Assembly (NCBI RefSeq): GCF_030705605.1
Contig: NZ_JAPCKK010000017.1
Coordinates: forward strand, 1 to 64,000
Direction of reading: 5' to 3'
DNA length: 64,000 nucleotides
DNA from: Paenibacillus zeirhizosphaerae
GTDB lineage: Bacteria; Bacillota; Bacilli; Paenibacillales; Paenibacillaceae
Shown: positions 50,216-59,059 of the stretch, piece after piece
Layout of the letters: each line of letters begins with the position of its first letter
Numbering within the stretch: the stretch's first letter is position 1
Program-made: the position numbers and the translations under genes
Notes under the pieces: model-generated
Database searches by the model: none
What the model saw: the letters and a program-made list of their open reading frames with translations, nothing else
What the model was told of the DNA's origin: nothing

Positions 50216-51387
50216 AAGACCAATGGAACGCCGTTGTCAACCAGGTGACGGTTGAACCAACAGGCCAGGGAACACTGGGCGGACTTAGCTTTATGGTCAA
50301 GGACGTGTTCGCTGTCCGTGATTATACGAACGGCGCGGGCAATCCGCGCTGGCTGGAGACGCACGGTCCCGCGGCGGAGCACGCGGAAGTGGTCAGCCTG
50401 CTGCTGCAGCAGGGAGCGCGGCTAACGGGCATGACACATACGGATGAGCTGATGTTTAGCCTGAATGGTGAAAATGTCCATTACGGACCGCCGGTGAATC
50501 CGAAAGCCCCGGACCGCATCCCTGGCGGTTCATCCAACGGATCGGCGGTAGCCGTCGCCGCAGGGCTCGCCGACTTTGCCCTTGGAACGGATACGGGAGG
50601 GTCGGTACGTGTGCCGTCCTCGTACTGCGGAGTGTATGGGATGCGTCCGACCCATGGCATCGTCTCCGAGAAAGGGGTCATCCCGCTCGCCCGCAGCTTC
50701 GACACAGTCGGCTGGATGGCCCGTGATCCCGAGACGCTGCGCCGGGTAGGCGAAGTGCTTCTGCCGGAGTCTGTATCGGCTTCCGGCTTCAGCAGGGTGC
50801 TGATCGGCGAGGATGCCTGGGAGCTTGCTGATGCTGAAAGCAAAGAGGCGCTCGCCTCTTACCTGGAGCTGCTGCGCGGCTCGGCCGCGAGCCATGAAGC
50901 GGTTCGCATTGCCCCACAGGGGCTGCCTGAATGGATGACTATGTTCAGGACCATTCAGGGCTACGAAATATGGCAGGAGCATGGGGCCTGGATTGAACGT
51001 GAGCGGCCGATTTTCGGACCGGACATAGCCGGACGCTTCTCTTGGGCAAGCACCCTTGAACGTGCCGATCAAGAGAAGGAAGCGGAGCGCCGTCTTGAGG
51101 TACGCAAGCACATGGCAGGCCTGCTCGGAACGGATTCGGTGCTTGTGATCCCGACGACTACCGGGGCAGCGCCGAAGCTGGGGTTAAGCGGGCCGCTGAT
51201 TGAAGAACGAAGAGTGCAAACCATGCGTTTGACCTGCATTGCCGGCTTGTCGGGGCTGCCGCAGCTTACGATCCCTGCCGCCGTGGCAGGGGGCTGTCCT
51301 GTTGGTATATCCCTCATCGCTGGACCGGGGCAGGACCGGCGCCTGCTGGAATGGGCCGCATCTCTTGTCCCGGCAGTAAAAGGATAA
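50212..51387 (+). CDS. amidase (amidase signature family)
   Basis: A 391-residue amidase that hydrolyses small amides. The Ser-cisSer-Lys triad is complete: Lys in SFMVKDVF (about 30), cis-Ser in GGSSNGSAVAVA (about 104) and nucleophile Ser in GTDTGGSVRVP (about 128). The length is at the short end of the family. ATG 50212 overlaps the stop of the ABC stub. A gamma-glutamyltransferase-family gene follows after 78 bases on the same strand; the pair plus an ABC transporter suggests a salvage operon for an amide or peptide-like nutrient. Confidence 0.9.
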   Translation: MKDQWNAVVNQVTVEPTGQGTLGGLSFMVKDVFAVRDYTNGAGNPRWLETHGPAAEHAEVVSLLLQQGARLTGMTHTDELMFSLNGENVHYGPPVNPKAPDRIPGGSSNGSAVAVAAGLADFALGTDTGGSVRVPSSYCGVYGMRPTHGIVSEKGVIPLARSFDTVGWMARDPETLRRVGEVLLPESVSASGFSRVLIGEDAWELADAESKEALASYLELLRGSAASHEAVRIAPQGLPEWMTMFRTIQGYEIWQEHGAWIERERPIFGPDIAGRFSWASTLERADQEKEAERRLEVRKHMAGLLGTDSVLVIPTTTGAAPKLGLSGPLIEERRVQTMRLTCIAGLSGLPQLTIPAAVAGGCPVGISLIAGPGQDRRLLEWAASLVPAVKG

Positions 51388-51465
51388 GCGCCTGATTTGG
51401 TCATACGCTGGGTAGCAAATAAGAATTACCGTCAGTTGAACATGGGAGAGAAGGAGGGTGTCATC

Positions 51466-53046
51466 ATGGTTGCACCGGTCACAGGCACACAGACGATGGT
51501 GGTCAGTCCTCATTATTTGGCCAGCACTGCCGGATCGCGTATTTTGCAGCAGGGAGGCAATGCTTTTGACGCTGCCGTGGCGGTCAGCGCTTGTCTGGCT
51601 GTCGTCTATCCCCATATGACGGGGCTGGGCGGCGATTCCTTCTGGCTGACTTACAGCAATCAGGAGGGAAAAGTCAGGGCCTATAACGCGAGCGGCCGTT
51701 CAGGCAGCAGGGTTACAGCCGCCTGCTTTGCCGGTGAATCCGCCATCCCGCAGCGGGGGCCGCGCAGCGCCATTACTGTGCCGGGCATGGTGGACGGCTG
51801 GGACGCCGTTCTGCGGGAATACGGGTCGATGACGCTGGCGGAGGTGCTGGAGCCTGCGATCCGTTATGCGCTGGAGGGCTTTCCGTTGTCACCCGACCAG
51901 CACGTCAATACGGCTGAGCGCTTCGATGTACTCGCAGCTTATCCTGAGACGGCTGCTATCTATCTGCCCGGGGGAAGGGTGCCGGAGCAGGGCAGTCGCT
52001 TTGTGCAGACCGCTTTGGGACGCAGCCTGCAGCAGATCGCGGACCATGGACGGGACGAATTTTATACGGGCAGCGTGGGCCAGGAGATTGTGCGTTCGCT
52101 TAGGGAGCAGGGAGGTCTGCTGACACTGGAGGATTTTGCGCGTCATCACGGGGAATGGGCGGAGCCGGTCAAAGGCAGCTATCGTGGTCTCGACCTGTAC
52201 CAGGTCCCGCCGAACTCGCAGGGCTTTACGGGCATTATGGCGCTTCATATTCTGGAGCAGTTCGATTTGGGCAGTGTAGAACACGGCTCTTATGAGTATT
52301 ATCACCTGCTGGTTGAGGCGCTGAAGCTGAGCTTCCGCGACCGCAGCCGTTATTTGACGGACCCTCGCTTTTCCTCCATTCCACTGGAGAGGCTGCTGTC
52401 CAAGCCCTACGCCGCGGAGTTGGCGGCCTGCATCGATATGGAGCGCGCCTTGCCGATGGATACCCAGCCGGTAGGACATGATACGGCGTATGCGGCGGTG
52501 GTGGATGGAGCGGGCAATGCCGTCTCCTTTATCCAAAGCCTCTATTTTGAGTTCGGCTCGGCTGTGGTTGGGGGAGACACTGGTATTTTACTGCAGAACC
52601 GGGGCTCATTCTTTTCCCTTGATCCGTCTCATGTGAACAGGCTTGAACCGGACAAAAGAACCTTCCACACCCTGATGCCGGCGATGGCTTGCCGTAATGG
52701 GAAGCCATATATTTTGTACGGTACCCAGGGAGGGGAAGGCCAGCCGCAGACGCAGACTGCGCTGCTGACCCGCATGGTGGATTATGGCATGGACCCGCAG
52801 ACTGCTGTGCATGAACCGCGCTGGGTGTGGGGAAGAACGTGGGGAGAGGCAACGCAAGAATTGAGAGTGGAAGGCCGGATCGCGGCAGAAGTGCAGCAGC
52901 GTTTGCGGCTGGCCGGACACGCGGTGCACACGGTTGAGGATTTTGCCGGGGTCATGGGGCATGCGCATGCCATTATGATCGATGACAATGGCTTCAGGCT
53001 CGGCGGCACGGACCCCCGCTGTGATGGCGCGGCCATCGGCTGGTAA
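51466..53046 (+). CDS. gamma-glutamyltransferase family protein
   Basis: An N-terminal-nucleophile hydrolase of 526 residues, made as a precursor that cleaves itself. The large-subunit part has ILQQGGNAFDAAVAVSACL and HMTGLGGDSFW. The nucleophile Thr begins the small subunit at DTAYAAVVDGAGNAVSFIQS (about 346). No signal peptide is visible, so it is probably cytoplasmic, like many acylase-type relatives. Start ATG 51466 lies after GGAGGG; in-frame starts further up have weaker sites. Confidence 0.9.
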   Translation: MVAPVTGTQTMVVSPHYLASTAGSRILQQGGNAFDAAVAVSACLAVVYPHMTGLGGDSFWLTYSNQEGKVRAYNASGRSGSRVTAACFAGESAIPQRGPRSAITVPGMVDGWDAVLREYGSMTLAEVLEPAIRYALEGFPLSPDQHVNTAERFDVLAAYPETAAIYLPGGRVPEQGSRFVQTALGRSLQQIADHGRDEFYTGSVGQEIVRSLREQGGLLTLEDFARHHGEWAEPVKGSYRGLDLYQVPPNSQGFTGIMALHILEQFDLGSVEHGSYEYYHLLVEALKLSFRDRSRYLTDPRFSSIPLERLLSKPYAAELAACIDMERALPMDTQPVGHDTAYAAVVDGAGNAVSFIQSLYFEFGSAVVGGDTGILLQNRGSFFSLDPSHVNRLEPDKRTFHTLMPAMACRNGKPYILYGTQGGEGQPQTQTALLTRMVDYGMDPQTAVHEPRWVWGRTWGEATQELRVEGRIAAEVQQRLRLAGHAVHTVEDFAGVMGHAHAIMIDDNGFRLGGTDPRCDGAAIGW

Positions 53047-53092
53047 ATCAGAATCGGGGCGTAGCCTTAGCAGTCACATATAGAAACGGAAA

Positions 53093-53141
53093 TGCCCTGA
53101 TCGGGAAGGATAGCTCTTCCTTTCGGGATCAGGGCGTTTTT
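53093..53141 (+). terminator. terminator after the amidase-GGT pair
   Basis: GCCCTGATC pairs with GATCAGGGC with an inner GGGAAGG/CCTTTCG stem, followed by GTTTTT. Confidence 0.85.
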
Positions 53142-53157
53142 CTACATCAATCGCTTC

Positions 53158-54048
53158 TTATTTGACGTTCTGAGAAATCCAGGATTGGATCGTTTCTCCT
53201 GCGGGTTTCCAGCCGAGCAAATTCCGGGCATGAACTGCGCGGACCCGACTGTTTGTAGCAAGGGTATACTGAGCAAATGGCCCCAATTCCTTGACGGCAT
53301 CATCAAAGGACCAACTGACCGTCTGCCCTCCATATCCAAGGGCTTCACTGATATATTTGGCCAAATCTTTAAACGACTCCTCCCCATTCTCCGCGTAGAA
53401 GTAGGATGCGGATGGTGCTTTCTCCAACGCGAGCAGATACAACTGCGCCAGATCCTTAATATGAACATTGGACCAGCGGTTTGCGCCTTTGCCGATATAT
53501 ACACCCGCACCAAGCTCCTTGGATTTACGGATGAGTGGAGGCAGTTGGACACTCTCCCTTGAAAGGCCAAGTGCAGTTCCATAAACCATGGTGGGTACGA
53601 TCACGATGCTCCGTATTCCCTGGTCCACACCTGCTTTTCGTACCTGCTCATTAATCCTGATATGAACAAGTTCCCTCACAATTGGCGATTCCTCTTCATA
53701 GATTTGCTGACCTTCGTAGTCTCCCCTTGCATCATCACCAGCTATACCTGAACCGGATGTATGGATGAATGGTTTCCCGGTGCCCTCCATTGCGTTGATA
53801 AATGTATCGATCGCCAGTTGATGACCGGTATCAGCCGTATGAATCACTCCATCGCTCATTTGCGCGAATTTAGTTAGGATTTGCTCGTCTTCCAGCGAAC
53901 CGATGACAGGTTCTATTCCCATTGCTATAAGAGCATCATTTTGTTCGGCGTTGCGAGTCAACCCGTAAACCGAATGTCCGGCTTCTAACAAAACCTTTGC
54001 AACGGATCCGCCAATATATCCTGTAACACCTGTGATAAAAATCTTCAT
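53158..54048 (-). CDS. NAD(P)-dependent extended SDR (epimerase/dehydratase-like)
   Basis: A 296-residue atypical SDR. The Rossmann loop ITGVTGYIGGSVAK (about 5-18) is intact. The substrate domain carries TSGSGIAGD and YEGQ, but the canonical YxxxK is not obvious (the nearby region reads HIRINEQ), so it may be a reductase-like or regulatory member similar to those induced by oxidants. GGAG lies eight bases before ATG. Confidence 0.83.
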   Translation of the reverse strand: MKIFITGVTGYIGGSVAKVLLEAGHSVYGLTRNAEQNDALIAMGIEPVIGSLEDEQILTKFAQMSDGVIHTADTGHQLAIDTFINAMEGTGKPFIHTSGSGIAGDDARGDYEGQQIYEEESPIVRELVHIRINEQVRKAGVDQGIRSIVIVPTMVYGTALGLSRESVQLPPLIRKSKELGAGVYIGKGANRWSNVHIKDLAQLYLLALEKAPSASYFYAENGEESFKDLAKYISEALGYGGQTVSWSFDDAVKELGPFAQYTLATNSRVRAVHARNLLGWKPAGETIQSWISQNVK

Positions 54049-54171
54049 GGTTTTCGTCTCCTTATGTGATTTATTATTCTATATTAACGATATTATGAAT
54101 CTATAATAACCTTGTTTGTTTTGGAAAGCAAGCCATTATTCCGCACCTTCGCTGAGTATTAAATAAGCCAA

Positions 54172-54200
54172 TTGACGAATATAACATTCCCCCGTAATAT
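54172..54200 (+). promoter_or_regulatory. SigA promoter of the TrpX-like transporter operon
   Basis: TTGACG (54172-54177), 17 bases, TAATAT (54195-54200). Transcription would begin near 54207, leaving a leader of about 140 bases. Confidence 0.65.
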
Positions 54201-54219
54201 TAGAAGATCAACGTCTGTA

Positions 54220-54247
54220 TGTTGCCGAGGGTCAGGGCAGCATTTTT
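54220..54247 (+). terminator. early leader hairpin (possible attenuator)
   Basis: TGTTGCC pairs with GGCAGCA and is followed by TTTTT, only about 15-40 bases into the transcript. Two more hairpins follow (GCTTT/GAAAGC and CGATGC/GCGTCG, 54260-54300). I see no T-box or known riboswitch motif. Confidence 0.45.
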
Positions 54248-54348
54248 ACTTGTTGTATCGCTTTGTCTGATGAAAGCAACGATGCGTAGAAGCGTCGAAT
54301 TATTTGGGCTGTAACATGACTGTTAACTAAAGAGAGGGGTTAGACAAG

Positions 54349-55389
54349 ATGAAAAAGATGTGGATGTCTCTGACGCTGGCAGGATTGCTGCTGACGGCAG
54401 TAGGCTGTGGCAACAATGGCAGCGGCGGAGAGCAGGCTTCAGGAAATGAGCAGAGCGGCGGCAATGCGGAAGGAAAAAACTATAAGGTTGCCATTTCGCA
54501 AATTGTGGAACATCCGTCTCTGGATGCCACACGCGAAGGCTTCCTGGCAGGCCTCAAGGATGCTGGGATTGAAGAGGGAAAGAACCTGACAGTGGATTAT
54601 AATAATGCGCAGGGAGATGCAGCGACGAACCTGTCCATCGCGCAGAAGATTGCAGGCGATGACAGTGATCTTGCGCTCGCCATTGCAACCGCTCCGGCGC
54701 AGGCGCTTGTTCAGCAAATTCAGGACAAACCGGTGCTGTTTGCTGCGGTTACCGACCCGCTGGGAGCCAAGATCGTAAGCGATTTGAACAAGCCGGGTGC
54801 CAACGTTACGGGAGCTTCGGATACGAATCCGGATGCGGTCGTGCAACTGATGGATTTCGTCGCTACCGAACTGCCTGACATCAAAACCGTCGGTCTTGTC
54901 CTCAATGAAGGGGAGCCGAATGCGGTCGTGATGGCGGATAATGCCGAGAAGGCTTTGGGTGCTCACGGAATCAAGCTGATCAAAGCGCCGGTAACCAATA
55001 CCTCCGAGGTGAAGCAGGCTGCGGACTCGCTGGTCGGCAAGGTGGATGCGTTCTTTATTACATTAGACAACACGGTGGTCAGCGCGGTGGATACGATGAT
55101 TCAGGTGGCCAATGACAACGATATTCCTTTCTTCTCCAGCGACCGTGACACGGTCGAGAAGGGCGCAATGGCAACGGTCGGCTTTAAATACTATGATCAC
55201 GGGTACCAGGTGGGCCAAACGGCTGCTAAAATTTTGAAGGATGGCGAAAATCCTGGGGATATGCCTGTTACCTTCCCTGACAAGCTGGATCTGATTCTGA
55301 ATGTGAAAGCGGCGAAAGAACAGGGTGTTGAAGTGACGGATTCGATGAAAGCCAAGGTACAGGATCAGGCCAACAACATTATCGAATAA
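54349..55389 (+). CDS. ABC transporter substrate-binding lipoprotein (TrpX/DUF534 type)
   Basis: A 346-residue lipoprotein. The signal peptide ends at the lipobox LLTAVGC (Cys20). A Gly/Ser/Glu-rich linker and a periplasmic-binding fold (about 45-346) of the TrpX/ABC_sub_bind group follow, with ISQIVEHPSLDATREGF at the start. Members bind tryptophan or related ligands in some species. It is the first gene of the three-gene transporter; a terminator-like hairpin separates it from the permease and should give excess binding protein. Confidence 0.92.
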   Translation: MKKMWMSLTLAGLLLTAVGCGNNGSGGEQASGNEQSGGNAEGKNYKVAISQIVEHPSLDATREGFLAGLKDAGIEEGKNLTVDYNNAQGDAATNLSIAQKIAGDDSDLALAIATAPAQALVQQIQDKPVLFAAVTDPLGAKIVSDLNKPGANVTGASDTNPDAVVQLMDFVATELPDIKTVGLVLNEGEPNAVVMADNAEKALGAHGIKLIKAPVTNTSEVKQAADSLVGKVDAFFITLDNTVVSAVDTMIQVANDNDIPFFSSDRDTVEKGAMATVGFKYYDHGYQVGQTAAKILKDGENPGDMPVTFPDKLDLILNVKAAKEQGVEVTDSMKAKVQDQANNIIE

Positions 55390-55453
55390 TAAGCATGAGT
55401 TGATAGCTGGTCACGGCCTTCTCATATGGGCCAAAAGTTGAGTAACGAAATTC

Positions 55454-55488
55454 AGGGCGGCTCCCAGAGACTCGCCCTATCTTTTTTT
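55454..55488 (+). terminator. intercistronic hairpin between binding protein and permease
   Basis: AGGGCG pairs with CGCCCT around a 13-base loop, followed by seven T. It probably attenuates read-through from the binding-protein gene. Confidence 0.75.
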
Positions 55489-55507
55489 GTACAAGGAGGT
55501 CTCCATT

Positions 55508-56455
55508 GTGGGTATGCTATGGAATCCGCTAAGCGGGGCAATCGAGCTTGGGCTCCTCTATGCATTGATGGCGCTCGGGGTTTATATTACGTTTCGTATT
55601 CTCGATTTTCCCGATTTGACAGTGGACGGGAGCTTTACTACAGGTGCCGCAATTGCGGCTATTATGATATCAAATGGCTCTTCGCCGTGGGTGGCGTGTC
55701 TGGCGGCTTTTGTGGGCGGACTCGTAGCCGGGGCATGTACGGGGCTGCTGCACACCAAAGGCAAGATCAACGGGCTGCTGTCCGGGATCTTGATGATGAT
55801 TGCACTGTACTCCATCAATATGCGTATTCTCGACGGCAAACCGAATATTTCTCTGCTTGGTGCGGATACCGTTTTCTCCGGTCTGCCTAGAAAAGTATGG
55901 GAAATTTCGTCGATTGCGCTCGTTATGCTGGTCATTACGATCATTGTGAAAATATTGCTGGACCTGTTCATGAAGACTGATCTCGGTCTCGCGCTTCGGG
56001 CAACCGGTGATAACAAACGCATGATTCGCAGCTTTGGTGCCAATACGGATACAACTACGATTATCGGCGTTAGCCTGTCCAACGGACTTGTGGCGCTGTC
56101 GGGTGCGTTTATCGCCCAGCAGTCGGGTTTTGCCGACATTACGATGGGTATCGGCATGATTGTGATCGGTTTGGCCTCGGTTATTATCGGGGAAGCGATC
56201 TTTGGGGCGCGCACGGTATTCCGTGCCACGCTGGCCGTTATCCTGGGCTCGATCGTATACCGTATCGTTGTTACCTTTGCCCTGCGCATTGACTGGTTTG
56301 AAACGTCTGATCTGAAGCTGATTACCGCCATTATCGTCATTATCGCGCTCGTATTCCCTACGGTGCGGCGTGTGCTGAAGCAGAAAAGCATGGCGAAGAA
56401 GCGCTCGGCGGAGCTGCTTGGATCGGCCAATCCTAACACGGGAGGCGGACGCTGA
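55508..56455 (+). CDS. ABC transporter permease (TrpY type)
   Basis: A 315-residue permease with about eight to nine membrane segments. The N-terminal GLLYALMALGVYITFRILDF and LTVDGSFTTGAAIAAI are typical of this family, which belongs to the branched-chain/ribose-type permeases. GTG 55508 follows AAGGAGG at six bases; a longer frame from 55487 overlaps the terminator hairpin. Its last bases overlap the ATPase start. It forms the membrane channel of the TrpXYZ-like importer. Confidence 0.9.
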   Translation: MGMLWNPLSGAIELGLLYALMALGVYITFRILDFPDLTVDGSFTTGAAIAAIMISNGSSPWVACLAAFVGGLVAGACTGLLHTKGKINGLLSGILMMIALYSINMRILDGKPNISLLGADTVFSGLPRKVWEISSIALVMLVITIIVKILLDLFMKTDLGLALRATGDNKRMIRSFGANTDTTTIIGVSLSNGLVALSGAFIAQQSGFADITMGIGMIVIGLASVIIGEAIFGARTVFRATLAVILGSIVYRIVVTFALRIDWFETSDLKLITAIIVIIALVFPTVRRVLKQKSMAKKRSAELLGSANPNTGGGR

Positions 56456-57249
56456 TGCTGGATATTAAAAATGTGTCCAAGCTGTTCAACCCCGGCACGG
56501 TGGATGAGAAAATCGCGCTCATTGGTGCCAATCTGCAGTTGAAGCCTGGTGATTTTGTCACGGTTATTGGCAGTAACGGGGCGGGCAAGTCCACGCTGAT
56601 GAACATTATTTCAGGTGTGATGAAGCCGGATACCGGTGAGGTCCGCATCGACGGCCAAAATATCAGCCAACTGCCCGAATTCAAGCGCAGCCGCTGGATC
56701 GGACGGGTATTCCAGGACCCGATGGCCGGCACTGCACCGACCATGTCCATCGAAGAAAATCTGGCGATGGCCTACATGCGCGGCAAGTCTCGTGGCTTCG
56801 GCTTTGGCATCACCGCCGGGAAGCGCACGCTGTTCAAGGAGCAACTGCAGCGTCTTGGCATCGGTCTGGAGAATAGGCTTGGTGCCAAGGTGGGGCTGCT
56901 TTCGGGCGGCGAACGGCAGGCGCTGAGTCTACTGATGGCCACGTTCACACGGCCACAGATTCTGCTGCTGGATGAGCATACGGCCGCGCTGGACCCAGCC
57001 CGTGCAGAGCTAATCACCACGCTGACGGAGAGCATCGTGCGCGAGATGGAACTGACAACGCTGATGGTCACGCACAATATGGAACAGGCAATTCGCCTCG
57101 GCAACCGGCTGATCATGATGGATAAAGGACGCATTATTCTCGATGTGAACGAGGTTCAGAAAAAGGATCTGACCGTGGAGCGGCTGCTCGGCGAGTTCGA
57201 GCGGATCAGCGGCGAAAAGCTGGCCGATGACCGAATCGTGCTGGGGTAG
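56455..57249 (+). CDS. ABC transporter ATP-binding protein (TrpZ type)
   Basis: A 264-residue ATPase. Walker A is GSNGAGKST (about 39-47), the signature LSGGERQ (about 150), Walker B ILLLDEHTAALD with the catalytic Glu, and the H-loop VTHNM. It powers the preceding permease and overlaps its 3' end. After the stop a dyad CCAACCAT (57275) / ATGGTTGG (57354) and a terminator at 57366 close the operon. Confidence 0.93.
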   Translation: MLDIKNVSKLFNPGTVDEKIALIGANLQLKPGDFVTVIGSNGAGKSTLMNIISGVMKPDTGEVRIDGQNISQLPEFKRSRWIGRVFQDPMAGTAPTMSIEENLAMAYMRGKSRGFGFGITAGKRTLFKEQLQRLGIGLENRLGAKVGLLSGGERQALSLLMATFTRPQILLLDEHTAALDPARAELITTLTESIVREMELTTLMVTHNMEQAIRLGNRLIMMDKGRIILDVNEVQKKDLTVERLLGEFERISGEKLADDRIVLG

Positions 57250-57365
57250 ATATCAAAATAATAAGATCTAAACCAACCATCGAGAATATAGTGGCATTAG
57301 CAGACCCTGGTAAAAGCGCGGTCATACACATGTGGTATGCATTTTGAATCTCATGGTTGGATTTT

Positions 57366-57412
57366 AAAGTCGATTTTTGCATGATTTAATCATGTAGAGA
57401 TCGACTTTTTTT
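57366..57412 (+). terminator. terminator of the TrpXYZ-like operon
   Basis: AAGTCGAT pairs with ATCGACTT with an inner CATGATT/AATCATG stem, followed by TTTTTC. Confidence 0.85.
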
Positions 57413-57450
57413 CTTTTCAGATTATTATCGACAAGTCACTGCGTAAACTA

Positions 57451-57530
57451 GGGAACCGCCGTATACCGGACGGTACGTACGGTGGTGTGAAGGTCGGCTA
57501 TCCAACTAATGGATAGCCTCCTATCCGATT
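57451..57530 (+). mobile_element. group II intron 3' remnant (domains V and VI)
   Basis: ACCGCCGTA...TACGGTGGT with the inner ACCG/CGGT forms the 34-base domain V hairpin of bacterial group II introns. GTGAAGGTCGGCTATCC...GGATAGCCTCCT and CCGATT form domain VI and the usual 3' end, with an unpaired A for branching. No reverse transcriptase gene or 5' domain I lies upstream, where the operon terminator stands 40 bases away. It is a truncated, inactive copy. Confidence 0.8.
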
Positions 57531-57572
57531 TGGTGGGGGTTAAACACTTGCTTTTGTTATCATCATCATTTT

Positions 57573-57746
57573 ATGGCTAACCGGGTGCTCGATAAGAAAG
57601 AAGATAGCATGCTGATCGTATGGGGAGTAAATAAAAAAATATCAAAAATCTACCGGACAGATGGAAAGATTCAAGATTCCTATCCAGCACAAGGAACAGC
57701 AACTAAGATCGAAATAGATAGGCATTCGGATCAAGTTAATGAATAA
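57573..57746 (+). pseudogene. small lipoprotein-like gene, probably frameshifted
   Basis: A 57-codon frame with a plausible coding part SMLIVWGVNKKISKIYRTDG, stop 57744-57746. In a second frame just upstream a lipoprotein-like start FVIIIILWLTGCS is seen, which would join after a one-base shift near 57585. It directly follows the group II intron 3' end, so it may be the disrupted host gene. No family known. Confidence 0.4.
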
Positions 57747-57852
57747 AACGGAGGAGCACATCTATCTGGAGAATACCGGCCGTAACCCGCTGTCTGATGA
57801 AGAGCTGGCAAGGCTGCTCGGAGAACGGTTTGATCGGGAAGGAAGAATTTGA
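57739..57852 (+). CDS. short hypothetical peptide
   Basis: A 37-residue frame, MNKTEEHIYLENTGRN then LSDEELARLLGERF, acidic and helical. It overlaps the end of the previous frame, and a GGAGGA lies just inside it, so the real start could differ. I have no family for it and count it as tentative. Confidence 0.3.
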   Translation: MNKTEEHIYLENTGRNPLSDEELARLLGERFDREGRI

Positions 57853-57883
57853 TCGTTAGACATGCATATGCACGCAGCAGCGG

Positions 57884-57966
57884 AGAGAACGAAGCAATTC
57901 CGGAAAAGCGGAGCGGTCACCTTTGGCCCGGAGGGTCAACAGTGATTGCAGGAATGCTTCGTTCTC
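57884..57966. repeat. 83-bp stem-loop
   Basis: GAGAACGAAGC (57884-57894) pairs perfectly with GCTTCGTTCTC (57956-57966), continued by AATTCC/GGAAT with one bulge, around about 50 GC-rich bases. No T run. It could be an RNA structure or a small repeat element. Confidence 0.5.
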
Positions 57967-57985
57967 GGAGCGCCCTCAGAACATG

Positions 57986-58022
57986 AAAAATGCAACCCCC
58001 CAGTCAATGGTGTCCTGGCATT
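57986..58022 (-). terminator. terminator after the GNAT gene
   Basis: On the minus strand AAATGCCA...TTGCATTT forms a stem with a T-rich end, right after the acetyltransferase stop. Confidence 0.65.
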
Positions 58023-58024
58023 TG

Positions 58025-58522
58025 CTATTTTGGTTCCATGAATAGCTGATAGAAATGCACATCATGCCACTCCCCGAACTTCAATCCAACTTCTTTGAAA
58101 GCTCCTATGTAGGAAAAGCCGAATTTCTCATGCAACCTCCGGCTCGCCTCATTGCCGCCGACCAGCCCGCTGATGACCGTATGATAGCCGAGAGCCGATG
58201 CGCGTTCCAGAATGTCGGTCATCAGAGTGCTGCCGATTCTGCGGCCGCGAAAGCCGGAATCGATATAGATGGATAATTCCGTGGAATAGACGTAAGCCGG
58301 TTTGGCCCTGAACGGGCTCAGGCAGGCGTAACCGGCGACCTTGCCGTCCGCCTCAGCCACAATCAACGGATGCTTGTCCCCGTATTTATGAAACCAGACG
58401 GTCCGCTCCTCCAGTGTCTGTGCCTCTAGGTCAAAGGTGGCTGTAGAATTCAATACGGCCTCATTGTAAATTGCGAGCATTTCAGGCAAGTCCTGCAGTG
58501 CAGCCTCCCGAAGAGTGATCAT
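58025..58522 (-). CDS. GNAT acetyltransferase, phosphinothricin/methionine-sulfoximine type
   Basis: A 165-residue acetyltransferase of the PAT/YncA group. The sequence IYNEAVLNSTATFDLE near the start, the acetyl-CoA loop GFRGRRIGSTLM (about 90-101) and the end FGFSYIGAFKEVGLKFGEWHD are characteristic. Family members acetylate glutamate analogues such as phosphinothricin or oxidised methionine derivatives. GGAGGA precedes ATG. Confidence 0.9.
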   Translation of the reverse strand: MITLREAALQDLPEMLAIYNEAVLNSTATFDLEAQTLEERTVWFHKYGDKHPLIVAEADGKVAGYACLSPFRAKPAYVYSTELSIYIDSGFRGRRIGSTLMTDILERASALGYHTVISGLVGGNEASRRLHEKFGFSYIGAFKEVGLKFGEWHDVHFYQLFMEPK

Positions 58523-58549
58523 ACGATTTCCTCCAATACGAATAAGTGT

Positions 58550-58972
58550 CTAGGCTTCGGCTTTGGACAGGGCCAGCAGCGCGTCGATATCCAGCAGCGG
58601 AATCATGCTTTCCCCAGATGCCGCAAGGGTTGGAAACACGGCTGTATCCAGCGCTTGCTCCCCGTCATTCTCCCGGATGTCCGTTTCCTCCACCATCAGG
58701 GTGTCATCAAACTCCTCGGCCAGAATCGCCACTTTATGCCGGCTCAGCAGTATCATTTTATCCTGCTCGGGCACATCCAGCAGCGACAGATTGAGCATCC
58801 TGCGGATATTCAGCACCGTGTACAGCGATCCCCTAACTGTAATCATACCCTCATGCCACGGCTCTGCAAAGGGCATAGGGGTTCCCTTCTTCGCATGCTG
58901 AATTTCTTCGATTTCTTGGAAATTTACTCCGTATGGCTTACCAGCCAGCTTAACCACAAGATAAGGTGTCAA
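58550..58972 (-). CDS. CheW-like chemotaxis coupling protein
   Basis: A 140-residue single CheW domain (about 3-138). The start YLVVKLAGKPYGVNFQEIEE and the middle GMITVRGSLYTVLNIRRML match the adaptor that links chemoreceptors to CheA. TTG 58972 is the likely start, ten bases after GGAG; a GTG at 58981 is too close. No other che genes are nearby, but a SigD-type promoter precedes it, so it should be expressed with the motility regulon. Confidence 0.87.
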   Translation of the reverse strand: MTPYLVVKLAGKPYGVNFQEIEEIQHAKKGTPMPFAEPWHEGMITVRGSLYTVLNIRRMLNLSLLDVPEQDKMILLSRHKVAILAEEFDDTLMVEETDIRENDGEQALDTAVFPTLAASGESMIPLLDIDALLALSKAEA

Positions 58973-59059
58973 TGAAAGCACACTCCTTTGTAAAATTTTA
59001 ATAGGATGCCCTAGGGGCTTGTCTCCAGGTGCTATCGACTGTATATACTACTATTCTAT

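Noticed and set aside
54207..54348. T-box riboswitch before the TrpX-like operon
   Set aside because: No specifier loop and no GGTGGNACCGCG-type antiterminator sequence is present.
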